Source of the DNA: Endozoicomonas euniceicola
Lineage (GTDB): Bacteria > Pseudomonadota > Gammaproteobacteria > Pseudomonadales > Endozoicomonadaceae
DNA: 64,000 nucleotides
Reading direction: 5' to 3'
Assembly (NCBI RefSeq): GCF_025562755.1
Contig: NZ_CP103300.1
Location: 2,288,501 to 2,352,500, forward strand
In this document: positions 9,022 through 17,733 of the stretch, piece after piece
How the letters are laid out: each line of letters opens with the position of its first letter
Position numbering within the stretch: position 1 is the stretch's first letter
Translations under genes and position numbers: made by a program
The notes under the pieces: generated by a model
What the model was told of the DNA's origin: nothing
Database searches by the model: none
The model's input: the letters and a program-made list of their open reading frames with translations, nothing else

Positions 9022-10148
9022 TTCTGGCCTTTGCGCTGTTTAAATACTTCCCGTTTGGTGGTTTACAACGGGACTTCCTGCGGATTGCGCTTGAGTGTCA
9101 GAAGCGTGGACATGAGATTCGGGTTTATACGACCAGCTGGCTGGGGGACAGGCCTGAGGGGGTTGATATAAAAATCCTACCTGTGAGTGGAAGCAGTAAC
9201 CATAGAAAAATGCTGGACTTTCAGGAACAAATACAGAAAGCCATAGCTAACAAGAATGTTGACCTGCTAGTCGGTTTTAACAAGATGGCCGGTTTGGATA
9301 TATACTATGCAGCAGACACCTGTTTTAAAGAAAAAGCATTGAGCAGTCGTGGCTGGTGGTATCGACTAACATCTCGTTATAAACAGTATTCCGCTTTTGA
9401 AGAAGCGGTTTTTTCTACCAGTAGTAAAACTCTGTCGTTACTTATTTCCCGCTTGCAAAAGCCAGTATTTCAAAAATATTATCAAACACCAGATGATCGA
9501 ATCGTATTGCTTCCCCCAGGCATTTCAAAAGACCGCTGTCGACCTGAAAATTATAAAGAAGTGCGCCAAGCTTTCCGTCGGGAGTTTGGATTCACTGATA
9601 ATGAAAAACTTATCTTACTAGTCGGTTCTGGCTTTAAAACTAAAGGACTTGATCGCGCCATCAGGGCACTTGCCGCTTTAACGGAACCTGTGAAAAGTAA
9701 AACACAACTATTTGTTGTGGGGCAGGATAAGCGAGAACCCTTTATAGCACTGGCAAAGCGATTAGATGCTGAGCACAAGGTTAGATTCTTATCGGGTCGT
9801 GATGACATTCCCCGATTTTTATTAGGTGCCGACTTGCTCATTCATCCTGCGTACAATGAGAACACCGGAACGGTATTGCTTGAAGCATTAGTAGCCGGCT
9901 TACCCGTTTTAAGCACAGACGTATGCGGATATGCCCACTATATTCAGGAAGCCGATGCGGGGTGTGTGGTACCGTCACCTTTTTCACAAGAGTGTCTGAA
10001 TAAGCTGACTAACGACATGTTGTTATCTGACAAACTAAAGATTTGGCAACAGAATGCCATTAACTACAGTCATAGGAAAGACCTCTACAGCATGCCTGAA
10101 CAGGCAGCAGAGGTCATTATTCAGCAAGCTGGCGGAAGGCATAACTAA
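9018..10148 (+). CDS. waaG: LPS core glucosyltransferase I (GT4 family)
   Basis: WaaG transfers the first outer-core glucose (or another hexose) from a nucleotide sugar onto heptose II. It has 376 residues; E. coli WaaG has 374. The N-terminal FPFGGLQRDFLRIALEC glycine loop and the C-terminal HPAYNENTGTVLLEALVAGLPV stretch, with the GT4 E-x7-E arrangement, are typical. The start ATG overlaps the waaC stop. Base composition starts to become more AT-rich within this gene. It stops directly before waaP (TAAGTG). Confidence 0.93.
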   Translation: MILAFALFKYFPFGGLQRDFLRIALECQKRGHEIRVYTTSWLGDRPEGVDIKILPVSGSSNHRKMLDFQEQIQKAIANKNVDLLVGFNKMAGLDIYYAADTCFKEKALSSRGWWYRLTSRYKQYSAFEEAVFSTSSKTLSLLISRLQKPVFQKYYQTPDDRIVLLPPGISKDRCRPENYKEVRQAFRREFGFTDNEKLILLVGSGFKTKGLDRAIRALAALTEPVKSKTQLFVVGQDKREPFIALAKRLDAEHKVRFLSGRDDIPRFLLGADLLIHPAYNENTGTVLLEALVAGLPVLSTDVCGYAHYIQEADAGCVVPSPFSQECLNKLTNDMLLSDKLKIWQQNAINYSHRKDLYSMPEQAAEVIIQQAGGRHN

Positions 10149-10958
10149 GTGCTCTACCTGAGAGATGATTTCAAAGAAGCCTGGCAGGGAAAAGATCCGT
10201 TTAACCACCTTATGAATCTGGATGGTGAGGTTTTTCGCGAGCTGGAAGCGCGTCGTACCTTCAGGTTTGAACTTAATGGCAAAGGTTATTTTGCAAAAGT
10301 GCATAATGGGGTTGGGTGGCCTGAAATTATTGAAAACCTGCTTCGACTTAGAAAACCTGTACTGGGAGCAAGAAATGAGTGGGTGGCTTTAAATAGCCTA
10401 AAGTCTATTGGGCTTAATACTATGACAGCCGTTGCTTTTGGTGAAAGGGGGTGTAACCCAGCCAAACAGCAATCGTTTCTGGTCACGGAAGAACTAAAAG
10501 ACATGCACACTCTTGAAGATTTATGTGATACCTGGGAGGAGCATGCACCTGCTTTTGTTTTAAAAGAAGCCATTATCAGAAAACTTGCAGTAATCAGTCG
10601 ACAGCTACATGATAACGGCATCAACCACAGAGATTACTACCTTTGTCATTTCATGCTCCCAAAAAATGAAAAACCTGACCCGGAGAATCTGAGCTTTTAT
10701 CTGATTGACCTTCATCGGGCTCAGGTCAGGAAAAAAATCCCTGAACGCTGGCGGTTAAAAGATATTTCAGGTCTGTACTATTCAGCTATGAATTATAAAT
10801 TAACCCAACGTGACATATATCGATTTATCACAATCTACACCGGCCTGCCTCTGAGAGAGGCTTTAAATAAACATGAGTGGATGTGGAAAAAAATAGAAAT
10901 AAAAGCAAGCAAGCTACATACACGCATGAAGCGTAAAGCTGGTCATCCGAATTATTAA
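10149..10958 (+). CDS. waaP: LPS core heptose I kinase
   Basis: WaaP (RfaP) phosphorylates O-4 of heptose I in the LPS core with ATP. It has 269 residues (E. coli about 265) and a protein-kinase-like fold. GKGYFAKVHNGVGWPEI holds the ATP-binding lysine region, and INHRDYYLCHF places the catalytic Asp at residue 162, the same number as in E. coli. LIDLHRAQVRKK near residue 191 is the metal-binding Asp motif. The start is GTG, immediately after the waaG stop. It is the last of the tightly coupled core genes; 42 bases separate it from the next kinase-like gene. Confidence 0.94.
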   Translation: MLYLRDDFKEAWQGKDPFNHLMNLDGEVFRELEARRTFRFELNGKGYFAKVHNGVGWPEIIENLLRLRKPVLGARNEWVALNSLKSIGLNTMTAVAFGERGCNPAKQQSFLVTEELKDMHTLEDLCDTWEEHAPAFVLKEAIIRKLAVISRQLHDNGINHRDYYLCHFMLPKNEKPDPENLSFYLIDLHRAQVRKKIPERWRLKDISGLYYSAMNYKLTQRDIYRFITIYTGLPLREALNKHEWMWKKIEIKASKLHTRMKRKAGHPNY

Positions 10959-11000
10959 GAAATTGTAATAAATTGAGTTTTTAGCATTAAGCGAGCCCCA

Positions 11001-11750
11001 ATGACAACTTCCTCCTGGACTGTCACCAACTTAATTAAAAACACTCCTGTGGGTGAAGTATTTTCATCACTAGAGAAAGTGTTCACCCTGAAGGGTGAGT
11101 ATGTAAATGATGATAAGCTCAGTGATATCATTAGAGTGAAAATTCAAGATAAGCATTACTATGTCAAACGTTATACCTTGGGTGGAAAAGGAATAAGGAA
11201 ATATATTGGCCGTAGCCGTATAAGAGCAGAGTGGGAAAACTTACTGACATTTCATGATTTAGGAGTTCCCGCTGCTGAAGTCGTTGCGTATGGTGAAGAA
11301 AGGTGTTCAGGTCTTTTTAAAAGAGGGGCAGCAATAACAGAAGAGTTTGATAACAGCTTGGATATGCGTCAGTTAGAGCAACATCATGATTATTTATTAA
11401 AAAACCATAACTGGATGAACCAAGTTATTGACCAAGTCGCATCAGCGGCAAGAACACTACATCAGAACAACTTTATACATACTGATTTCAAATGGCGAAA
11501 TATACTGGTAACTATAGAAGAAAAACCAAGAATAGCACTTATTGACTGTCCTGCCGGAACAAAAGTTGCATCTATTTTCTTAGAGCGAGGAATCATAAAA
11601 GACTTGGCATGTCTTGATAAAATCGGAAAAAAGAAGTTAAGTAAAAGCCAGAGAATGAGATTCTACAGCAGATACATTGGAAGGAAGATAAATAATGGAG
11701 ATAAAAGGCGAATAAAAAAAATACTATCTTTTTTTGAGGGACGCGAATAG
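11001..11750 (+). CDS. LPS kinase-like protein (Kdo/WaaP/InaA kinase family)
   Basis: This 249-residue protein is related to the kinase-like proteins that follow waaP in Pseudomonas (wapP/wapG type). YYVKRYTLGGKG looks like the ATP-binding Lys segment, FIHTDFKWRNILV the catalytic loop (Asp about residue 162) and ALIDCPAG the metal-binding motif. It probably phosphorylates an LPS core sugar, but the acceptor is unknown. The gene is AT-rich and Lys/Ile-rich, unlike waaF and waaC upstream. Its stop overlaps the start of the next gene by one base. Confidence 0.8.
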   Translation: MTTSSWTVTNLIKNTPVGEVFSSLEKVFTLKGEYVNDDKLSDIIRVKIQDKHYYVKRYTLGGKGIRKYIGRSRIRAEWENLLTFHDLGVPAAEVVAYGEERCSGLFKRGAAITEEFDNSLDMRQLEQHHDYLLKNHNWMNQVIDQVASAARTLHQNNFIHTDFKWRNILVTIEEKPRIALIDCPAGTKVASIFLERGIIKDLACLDKIGKKKLSKSQRMRFYSRYIGRKINNGDKRRIKKILSFFEGRE

Positions 11751-12706
11751 TGTCACATGAAGTAAAAGAATTGATCAAAGACATCAATGCTAATAAAGCA
11801 ATTGAATTAACCACTAAAACATTAAAATCTAATAAAGATATTGCCAGAGACTTGGCAGGCTTTACGCCTAAGCATGACTCTGTTTTTGCCATAGAATTGA
11901 AAAGCCTTAAATTTAACAGCAAAAAAATCCTTCATTACATTCAGAAAATAAGAAAAGCTAACGAGCCTAATTTTCCACTTTCATCATATCCATGCTCAGA
12001 TTTTAAAAAAGAATGGAAAAAGCTGGAGGTAAAAAAAAAACAAAAGCAATGTTGCCATCTTGACAAGCTTCTAGGCAATCCAGACTTATACATACAGCTT
12101 GGAAAAAAATTGAAAGATGACATTGCTACTACAGCAGCAATTGTTGAAGTCAATATAAGCAACAATAAAAAAAAGTTTTTTATTAAAAGGTATAATTCAA
12201 AAGGCCACCTCTACAGTATTGTTAGAAGTATTATTCCATCCAGAGCAGAAAACGCCTGGCACGCTGCAAATATTTTAAAATACTATGGTATAGCAACTCC
12301 TGAACCATTAGCCTTAATTGAAGATCGTATAGGCCCAATAAAAAAATCAAGCTATATAGTCCATGAATATATTGAATCAGTCCATGCAATGAACTTTTTT
12401 GCAGAAGGTTCCTTACCAAATTCAAAATGGCAACCTGCAGCCGATGATGTTGAAAAAATTCTTTATACTTTGCAGCGTGCATTGCTATCACATGGTGACC
12501 TAAAAGGGCAAAATTTCATCATAACTAGTGATCAAGTAATGCTTGTAGATTTGGATTCATTCAGGTCACACACACATAATTTTTTTTATTCCAGATTAAA
12601 TAAAAAAGACCTCAATAGATTCGAAAAGAATTGGATGAATGAAGATTATGCAAAGTCATTATTTAAACCAATTTTAAATAAATTAAGATCTAACTTAAAA
12701 TATTGA
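11750..12706 (+). CDS. LPS kinase-like protein with an N-terminal extension
   Basis: This protein of 318 residues is a second kinase-like paralogue. The first 100 residues are Lys-rich and not recognised. The kinase part follows: KFFIKRYNSKGH (ATP-site Lys), LLSHGDLKGQNFII (catalytic loop) and VMLVDLDSF (metal-binding Asp). It starts with GTG, overlapping the previous stop by one base (TAGTG), so the two kinases are probably co-translated. The codon usage is extremely AT-rich. It is likely a core-sugar kinase, with unknown acceptor; a pseudokinase role cannot be excluded. Confidence 0.75.
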   Translation: MSHEVKELIKDINANKAIELTTKTLKSNKDIARDLAGFTPKHDSVFAIELKSLKFNSKKILHYIQKIRKANEPNFPLSSYPCSDFKKEWKKLEVKKKQKQCCHLDKLLGNPDLYIQLGKKLKDDIATTAAIVEVNISNNKKKFFIKRYNSKGHLYSIVRSIIPSRAENAWHAANILKYYGIATPEPLALIEDRIGPIKKSSYIVHEYIESVHAMNFFAEGSLPNSKWQPAADDVEKILYTLQRALLSHGDLKGQNFIITSDQVMLVDLDSFRSHTHNFFYSRLNKKDLNRFEKNWMNEDYAKSLFKPILNKLRSNLKY

Positions 12707-12718
12707 TATTTATTATTA

Positions 12719-13648
12719 ATGAATAAGCCTATTCTCAGTATAATAATACCTGCATACAATTATGCACACACTCTTACCAGAGCTGTAAACTCTGTTATTG
12801 CGCAATTTAATAAAGACATTGAAGTAATCATTATAAATGATGGATCAACAGATAACACAGAAAACGTAACGGATAAGCTTAAAGATAAGTACCAGGAAAA
12901 AATTAGCATTATTCATCAAACAAATAAGGGGTTAGCAGGAACAAGAAACCGGGGAATTGACGCAAGCAATGGTGATTATCTGCTATTTCTTGATGCAGAT
13001 GATGAACTGTATGAAAATGCTGTTTACTATATCCTTAGTACAGTCAAAGACAACCCGGGCATACATTCTATCATTGGTCAACATATCTCAATTTACCCAG
13101 ATGGCAAAAGGAAAAAAAGGTTTAAACCCGCACTAAAGAATGATATAGAAGCTCGCTTCAAGCAATATCTTCTTGATGAAAATTTTCCAATTGCTAATGG
13201 CTCAATTGCAATTCATAGAGAAGTTTTCAAACAATACAGGTATCCAGAACACCTTAAGTGCGTTGAAGACATTCCTGTTTTTACATTTATTCTTACAAAC
13301 TATAGTTGCATTGTTATTAATCAGCCTATTGCTTTGATTCATAAGCACCCTGACAGCATGAGAAACAACATAGAATTGGAACTAGAAACAGGAATATCTA
13401 ATGTCGATGAAATCTTTTCAAAAAACAGATTACCAGAACAATTGCTAAAATATAAAAAAATATATACATCCCTTCGATATCTTAGTATTTTCAGAACTCT
13501 TTATCTCGGAGGAAGATACAAAGAAGCCCTTGTTTTTTACAAAAAGTCTCTTACAAATAATCCCGCCATAATTATAAAACTATCTTATTTAAGAAAAGCA
13601 CTAAAATGTTTTCTATTTAAAACCCATTCACAGCTAAAAAAAAGATAA
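12719..13648 (+). CDS. GT2-family glycosyltransferase
   Basis: This 309-residue protein starts with the GT-A pattern LSIIIPAYNYAHTLTRAV, followed by IIINDGSTDNTE (nucleotide binding) and FLDADDELYENA (DxD-like metal site). These are signatures of GT2 enzymes that transfer a sugar from a nucleotide donor to a surface glycan. The acceptor and donor cannot be read from sequence. It has no membrane segment, so it is cytosolic or peripheral. It belongs to the AT-rich run 11001-17351 and starts 12 bases after the kinase-like gene. Confidence 0.85.
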   Translation: MNKPILSIIIPAYNYAHTLTRAVNSVIAQFNKDIEVIIINDGSTDNTENVTDKLKDKYQEKISIIHQTNKGLAGTRNRGIDASNGDYLLFLDADDELYENAVYYILSTVKDNPGIHSIIGQHISIYPDGKRKKRFKPALKNDIEARFKQYLLDENFPIANGSIAIHREVFKQYRYPEHLKCVEDIPVFTFILTNYSCIVINQPIALIHKHPDSMRNNIELELETGISNVDEIFSKNRLPEQLLKYKKIYTSLRYLSIFRTLYLGGRYKEALVFYKKSLTNNPAIIIKLSYLRKALKCFLFKTHSQLKKR

Positions 13649-13652
13649 CAGC

Positions 13653-15044
13653 ATGAAAAAACTGAAAACCAAGCACATTTATCTGTTATTTTGCTTAGCC
13701 ACATTATTTCTTTTTTTGATTAACAATCACTTCCTGCCAGGCTTTGCCTGCTTAGTATTCCTATATTTATTTCACGAACTAATATTTAGTGACCACATAT
13801 ACTACGATCAGAATAAAGAATATAGCTGGACATTTGATGGTTGCATTAAAGAGACCGCAGTTGTCAATGACAATGTATTATCCATTCCTAAAAAATGGCA
13901 GGATGGCTATAACATCCTATGCAAAGTAAGAATAAAAAAATCCCCCTCAAGCTTTTTTTTCGATCCTTATGTTAAATTGAAAACAGATTCAGAAATTGAT
14001 ACTCAAGTTCAATACTTTGAAAGAGGTTGCAACACCTATCGCTATATAAATATTACTCACTCTCTAGAACCTGGCACGATAGAAGCAGAGATAAAAATTA
14101 TTGGCCACTATTGTCAATTGGACTTTTCTGATTCTGAGTTAATCATAAGTCCAAAAATTGATATCGATAATAAGAAAATCATGTGTATTGCTCCACACCC
14201 TGATGATGCAGAAATAGCAGCGTTTGGATTATACAGCACTACAGACTGTTTTCTTGTAACTGTTACTGCCGGGGAAGCTGAACCAGAAACCTTTAGAAAA
14301 TACGATTCTGACTCTTCATCAGCCGCATTATTAAAAGGCCGTGTCAGAGCATGGGACAGTATTGCAATTCCTTTATGGGCTGGAATCTCAAGAGACCAGT
14401 GTATTCAGCTAGGTTATTATTGTAAACAATTAAAAAAAATGTTTGAAAACCCAGACCAATCTGTTCATTCACCATATGCTGATATCAATGACTCTAGAGT
14501 ATTCAGGGAGTTCAATCCATTTACGCTTAAGTCGGACAAAAACGGAAAGACCAGTTGGAACCAACTCGTCTCTGACCTGAATGAGCTTATTCACCTCGTT
14601 AAACCTGATATCATAGTTACACCACACCCAACTCTTGATAGCCATGATGACCACAAGTATACGACTAAGGCTATAAAACAAGCTTTAAAAGCTTCAGGCA
14701 TTAAAAATGTTGATTTTTTCTATTATGCCAACCATCTTGAGTCCACCGATTTATATCCGTTTGGCCCTCCTCACACCTTGATTTCTGTTCCGCCTGTAAT
14801 TGACAATCATCTCAAGATCAGCGGCTTTCAGTCTATACAACTATCAGCTAGAAACCAAAAAAACAAACTAATATCTTTGGAAATGAATCATGACTTAAAC
14901 AGACCTGTTAAATTAAAAAAATGGTTACGAAAAAAAATACAACAATTATTTATCCGTCGTTACATTCCAGACTATGGTCATGATGAATTTTTCCGAAAGT
15001 CTGTAAAAAATAATGAATTTTTCATTACAAGCAAATTTAATTAA
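13653..15044 (+). CDS. Membrane-anchored PIG-L-family deacetylase
   Basis: This 463-residue protein has one or two hydrophobic helices at residues 8-50, an unrecognised beta-rich region (about 55-170) and a PIG-L/LmbE-type domain. The zinc motif APHPDDAE places His182 and Asp184/Asp185, and TPHPTLDSHDDHKYT near residue 330 supplies further ligands. Family members remove N-acetyl groups from GlcNAc-type sugars. The N-terminal anchor and the extra domain are unusual compared with the roughly 230-residue simple PIG-L proteins. It sits four bases after the GT2 gene, so it likely acts on the glycan made by the neighbours. The substrate is inferred only. Confidence 0.8.
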   Translation: MKKLKTKHIYLLFCLATLFLFLINNHFLPGFACLVFLYLFHELIFSDHIYYDQNKEYSWTFDGCIKETAVVNDNVLSIPKKWQDGYNILCKVRIKKSPSSFFFDPYVKLKTDSEIDTQVQYFERGCNTYRYINITHSLEPGTIEAEIKIIGHYCQLDFSDSELIISPKIDIDNKKIMCIAPHPDDAEIAAFGLYSTTDCFLVTVTAGEAEPETFRKYDSDSSSAALLKGRVRAWDSIAIPLWAGISRDQCIQLGYYCKQLKKMFENPDQSVHSPYADINDSRVFREFNPFTLKSDKNGKTSWNQLVSDLNELIHLVKPDIIVTPHPTLDSHDDHKYTTKAIKQALKASGIKNVDFFYYANHLESTDLYPFGPPHTLISVPPVIDNHLKISGFQSIQLSARNQKNKLISLEMNHDLNRPVKLKKWLRKKIQQLFIRRYIPDYGHDEFFRKSVKNNEFFITSKFN

Positions 15045-15058
15045 CCATTTTATCTAAT

Positions 15059-16537
15059 ATGTCACTATCTTATCAAGAAAATTACAACAAGCTATCAATA
15101 GCAAAACATCAAGATATAGTAAAAATAACGTATTTTACAGTTATAGCATCAATACTATTGAGTTTTTATTACATCGCAAATGTCGAACTTATCAATAAAG
15201 ATGGCTTTTATTATATTGATATTGCAGGAATATTTTTAAAACAAGGATTTGCTGCAGCAATGGCACAGTATAACTGGCCATTTTTTCCTATTATTGCAGC
15301 ATACATACATAGTTTTTTGGGTTTTTCATTAGCTAATAGCTTTTACCTGATTTCCATACTCTCTTACGGATTAATTGCGTATGCATTTATCAAAATAGCA
15401 GAACTTGTTCTCCCAATAAAAGCCTTACCAATAGCTTCTGTTGTTTTTTTATGTGCTGCCACTATAAATAAGCACAGAGATGACATCATCAGGGATCACA
15501 GCTATTGGGCATTTGCATTGCTGGCCACCTTGTTTCTTATTCAGGCAATTTATTCAAAAAACTGGAAAAAAGTAATTTTTTCATTAATGGCGTTATCCAT
15601 TAGTATTATTTTCAGGCCAGAAGGTATAATCCATTTTTTCTTATTCCCAGTTATTTTTATTTGCTGTACAACTAATTTCATCAAAACAATATCCAGAAAC
15701 AAATTAACATCAATTATAATTTTAGCCTCTTCGATATTAACTCTATATTGCACTTTCTATTTACTGAGAGACACTAAACTAGCCACTGATATTTTAAAAG
15801 CTGTAAGGTTTGACAGAACATTGGAGAGCATTTTTACAGGTGCAGAAATCTTAAACAATTATTTCCTTCCTAAATACAGTCACCACTATTCCGTACATTT
15901 CATGATTGCAGGCATCACTTCCATTTTTTTATTAAATATTATTGCCAGCTTGGGAACTTTATATTTAGTTGCAATCTTGCTTGATGCCAAATGTTTTATA
16001 AACTGGATAAAAGAAAACACTATAATTATTTTTTTAACAATATCTTTTAGCTTGCCTATTATACTTTTTGTCTACAAGCATTATTTCCTTTCTCCAAGAT
16101 ACACAGTTTTAATTTCACTTATTTCTTTATTGCCTGTAACTTACATTTTTTACAAAAATATACTTAACAATAAAAGAAAAAAGTATTTAGCTTATTTCCT
16201 TATTTTTGCTTCATTTATTGATAGCACTGTCAGCTTCAATCATACTAGTAAAAAATACATTACTGATGCTGCTGAATGGGTAAACAGCACATATCCTGAC
16301 AATCATTTAATAGTTACCAATGATCCAAGATTAAACTATCTTGTAAATGGAAACTATATTAGTACTCCTGAAATCAATCTGGATAACATTAATAAAAATG
16401 CGGATATATTGCTTTTTAATATCCGAAGAAAGGATAAACATACTTTATCAAAAATCAAAGACTATGGTTTATGGAAAGAGAGTAAGAGGTTTTACAATAA
16501 TAAAAATGACTTCACCATCGTTTTAACTAAAATATAA
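15059..16537 (+). CDS. Multi-pass membrane protein, GT-C-type glycosyltransferase-like
   Basis: This 492-residue protein has about ten to twelve hydrophobic helices from residue 22 to about 400, and then a short soluble tail. An acidic segment just after the first helix, NKDGFYYIDIAGIF, is placed like the catalytic Asp loop of GT39/GT83-type (ArnT, PMT) enzymes, which use polyprenyl-phosphate sugars at the periplasmic face. This suggests transfer of a sugar to LPS core or lipid A after export. The gene is very AT-rich and I cannot name a closer family. It could also be a polymer-related membrane protein. Confidence 0.65.
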   Translation: MSLSYQENYNKLSIAKHQDIVKITYFTVIASILLSFYYIANVELINKDGFYYIDIAGIFLKQGFAAAMAQYNWPFFPIIAAYIHSFLGFSLANSFYLISILSYGLIAYAFIKIAELVLPIKALPIASVVFLCAATINKHRDDIIRDHSYWAFALLATLFLIQAIYSKNWKKVIFSLMALSISIIFRPEGIIHFFLFPVIFICCTTNFIKTISRNKLTSIIILASSILTLYCTFYLLRDTKLATDILKAVRFDRTLESIFTGAEILNNYFLPKYSHHYSVHFMIAGITSIFLLNIIASLGTLYLVAILLDAKCFINWIKENTIIIFLTISFSLPIILFVYKHYFLSPRYTVLISLISLLPVTYIFYKNILNNKRKKYLAYFLIFASFIDSTVSFNHTSKKYITDAAEWVNSTYPDNHLIVTNDPRLNYLVNGNYISTPEINLDNINKNADILLFNIRRKDKHTLSKIKDYGLWKESKRFYNNKNDFTIVLTKI

Positions 16538-16562
16538 TACTTTTTAAAGTAAGTTGATAACT

Positions 16563-17351
16563 ATGTCTAAAGATATAATCCAGTCCTTATGGATCGGTGA
16601 TAAACTATCAATAAATGAACAGCTCTGCATCAATTCTTTTTTGAAAAATGGCCACCAGTTCAATTTGTATGTTTATAGTGACGTAAAAAATATACCAGCT
16701 GGCACCAACATTTGTGATGCCAGAGATATCCTGAAAGAAAAATATATATTTACCTATCACAACGGGAGCTATGCTGGCTTTTCAGATTGGTTCAGGCATG
16801 AGCTTATCTATAAAAAAGGTGGTTTTTGGGTTGATACGGATATCATTTGTTTAAAACCTTTTGATTTCGATGATGAACCGGTTATCTTTTCTAAAGAGTC
16901 GTTTGAATCTGTAAACAGTGCAGTTATGAAATTAACTAAAGGTAATGGACTATCCCGATTTGTTGCTGATATCTGTAAAAACCCTAACACTATACTGCCT
17001 TATGACGATAAGAAAATGATTAAAAAGAAAATCATTCGGAAATACCTTAAAGGTAATAAGAGAGAAAAAATAGGTTGGGGTGAATCCGGTGGTCCCGCAG
17101 GTTTTACAAAAGCGCTCAAACATCATAATATGTTTGACCTTGCCAAACCTTTCACTTACTTCTTTCCAGTCTCTCACACAAACTGGGACTCAATATTTGA
17201 TGACACATTTAAAAATGACTTAGATTTATTTTCAGATTCATACGCAATTCACCTTTGGAATGAAATGTTCAGAACGAAGGAAGGGTTTGACAAAAACAGT
17301 ACTTTTTCAAAAAACTCCCTTATTGAACACTTAAAAGAAAAATATTTATAG
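16563..17351 (+). CDS. GT32-like glycosyltransferase (DxD sugar-binding type)
   Basis: This protein of about 262 residues begins with IIQSLWIGDKLS and carries DWFRHELIYKKGGFWVDTDIICLKPFD near residue 75-100. The Asp-x-Asp (DTD) binds the metal and nucleotide sugar in the GT32/capsular-synthesis glycosyltransferase group. HLWNEMF near the C-terminus is also typical of that group. The ATG at 16563 is preferred over the in-frame TTG at 16554. The protein is cytosolic. It is the last gene of the AT-rich block, 97 bases before the ACP gene. Confidence 0.8.
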   Translation: MSKDIIQSLWIGDKLSINEQLCINSFLKNGHQFNLYVYSDVKNIPAGTNICDARDILKEKYIFTYHNGSYAGFSDWFRHELIYKKGGFWVDTDIICLKPFDFDDEPVIFSKESFESVNSAVMKLTKGNGLSRFVADICKNPNTILPYDDKKMIKKKIIRKYLKGNKREKIGWGESGGPAGFTKALKHHNMFDLAKPFTYFFPVSHTNWDSIFDDTFKNDLDLFSDSYAIHLWNEMFRTKEGFDKNSTFSKNSLIEHLKEKYL

Positions 17352-17448
17352 TAACTCTTATTTATATCAACTATTGAACCATTAAATAAAACTGTTTAAA
17401 GTTCACTCAGCATTAATCCCTCTTTGCTGTACCGTTACTGAGACCAAT

Positions 17449-17691
17449 ATGGCTAAAATTGAAGAATTAAATTCTATTCTGGCAAATGTGCTGGAAGTTG
17501 ATACCAATAATTTTGATGAATCGACCGAACTTCTGGGAGCTCTCCCGGAATTCGATTCCATGGCCGTTGTCGGCGTCATCACAGCACTGGAGGAATCTTT
17601 CGGAATAGACGTTGCAGACGATGATATCGATGCAACTATTTTCGAAACAGTTGGCAGCCTGCTGGATTATGTCAATCAGGATCGTTCCTGA
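17449..17691 (+). CDS. Acyl carrier protein (accessory, not the fatty-acid-synthesis ACP)
   Basis: This 80-residue acidic protein has the carrier-protein fold. LPEFDSMAVVGVITALEE contains the phosphopantetheine Ser37, in a DSM motif rather than the DSL of AcpP. The order of helices and the length match a stand-alone ACP. It lies between surface-glycan genes and a convergent operon of AMP-forming ligase, PLP decarboxylase and GNAT-like protein, suggesting that it carries the group these enzymes activate or modify. The nearest context I remember is exosortase-A-associated polysaccharide loci. A strong hairpin follows. Confidence 0.9.
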   Translation: MAKIEELNSILANVLEVDTNNFDESTELLGALPEFDSMAVVGVITALEESFGIDVADDDIDATIFETVGSLLDYVNQDRS

Positions 17692-17702
17692 TCAGCATAC
17701 TG

Positions 17703-17733
17703 TACTGGCTACACCCTCAGGGTGTAGCCAGTA
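17703..17733. terminator. 14-bp perfect hairpin between convergent genes
   Basis: TACTGGCTACACCC (17703-17716) pairs exactly with GGGTGTAGCCAGTA (17720-17733) across a TCA loop. The loop is the stop codon (TGA on the minus strand) of the GNAT-like gene, so one arm codes for that protein's last residues. No T-run follows on either strand. It probably acts as a bidirectional terminator or transcript-end stabiliser for the ACP gene and the converging operon. Confidence 0.7.
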
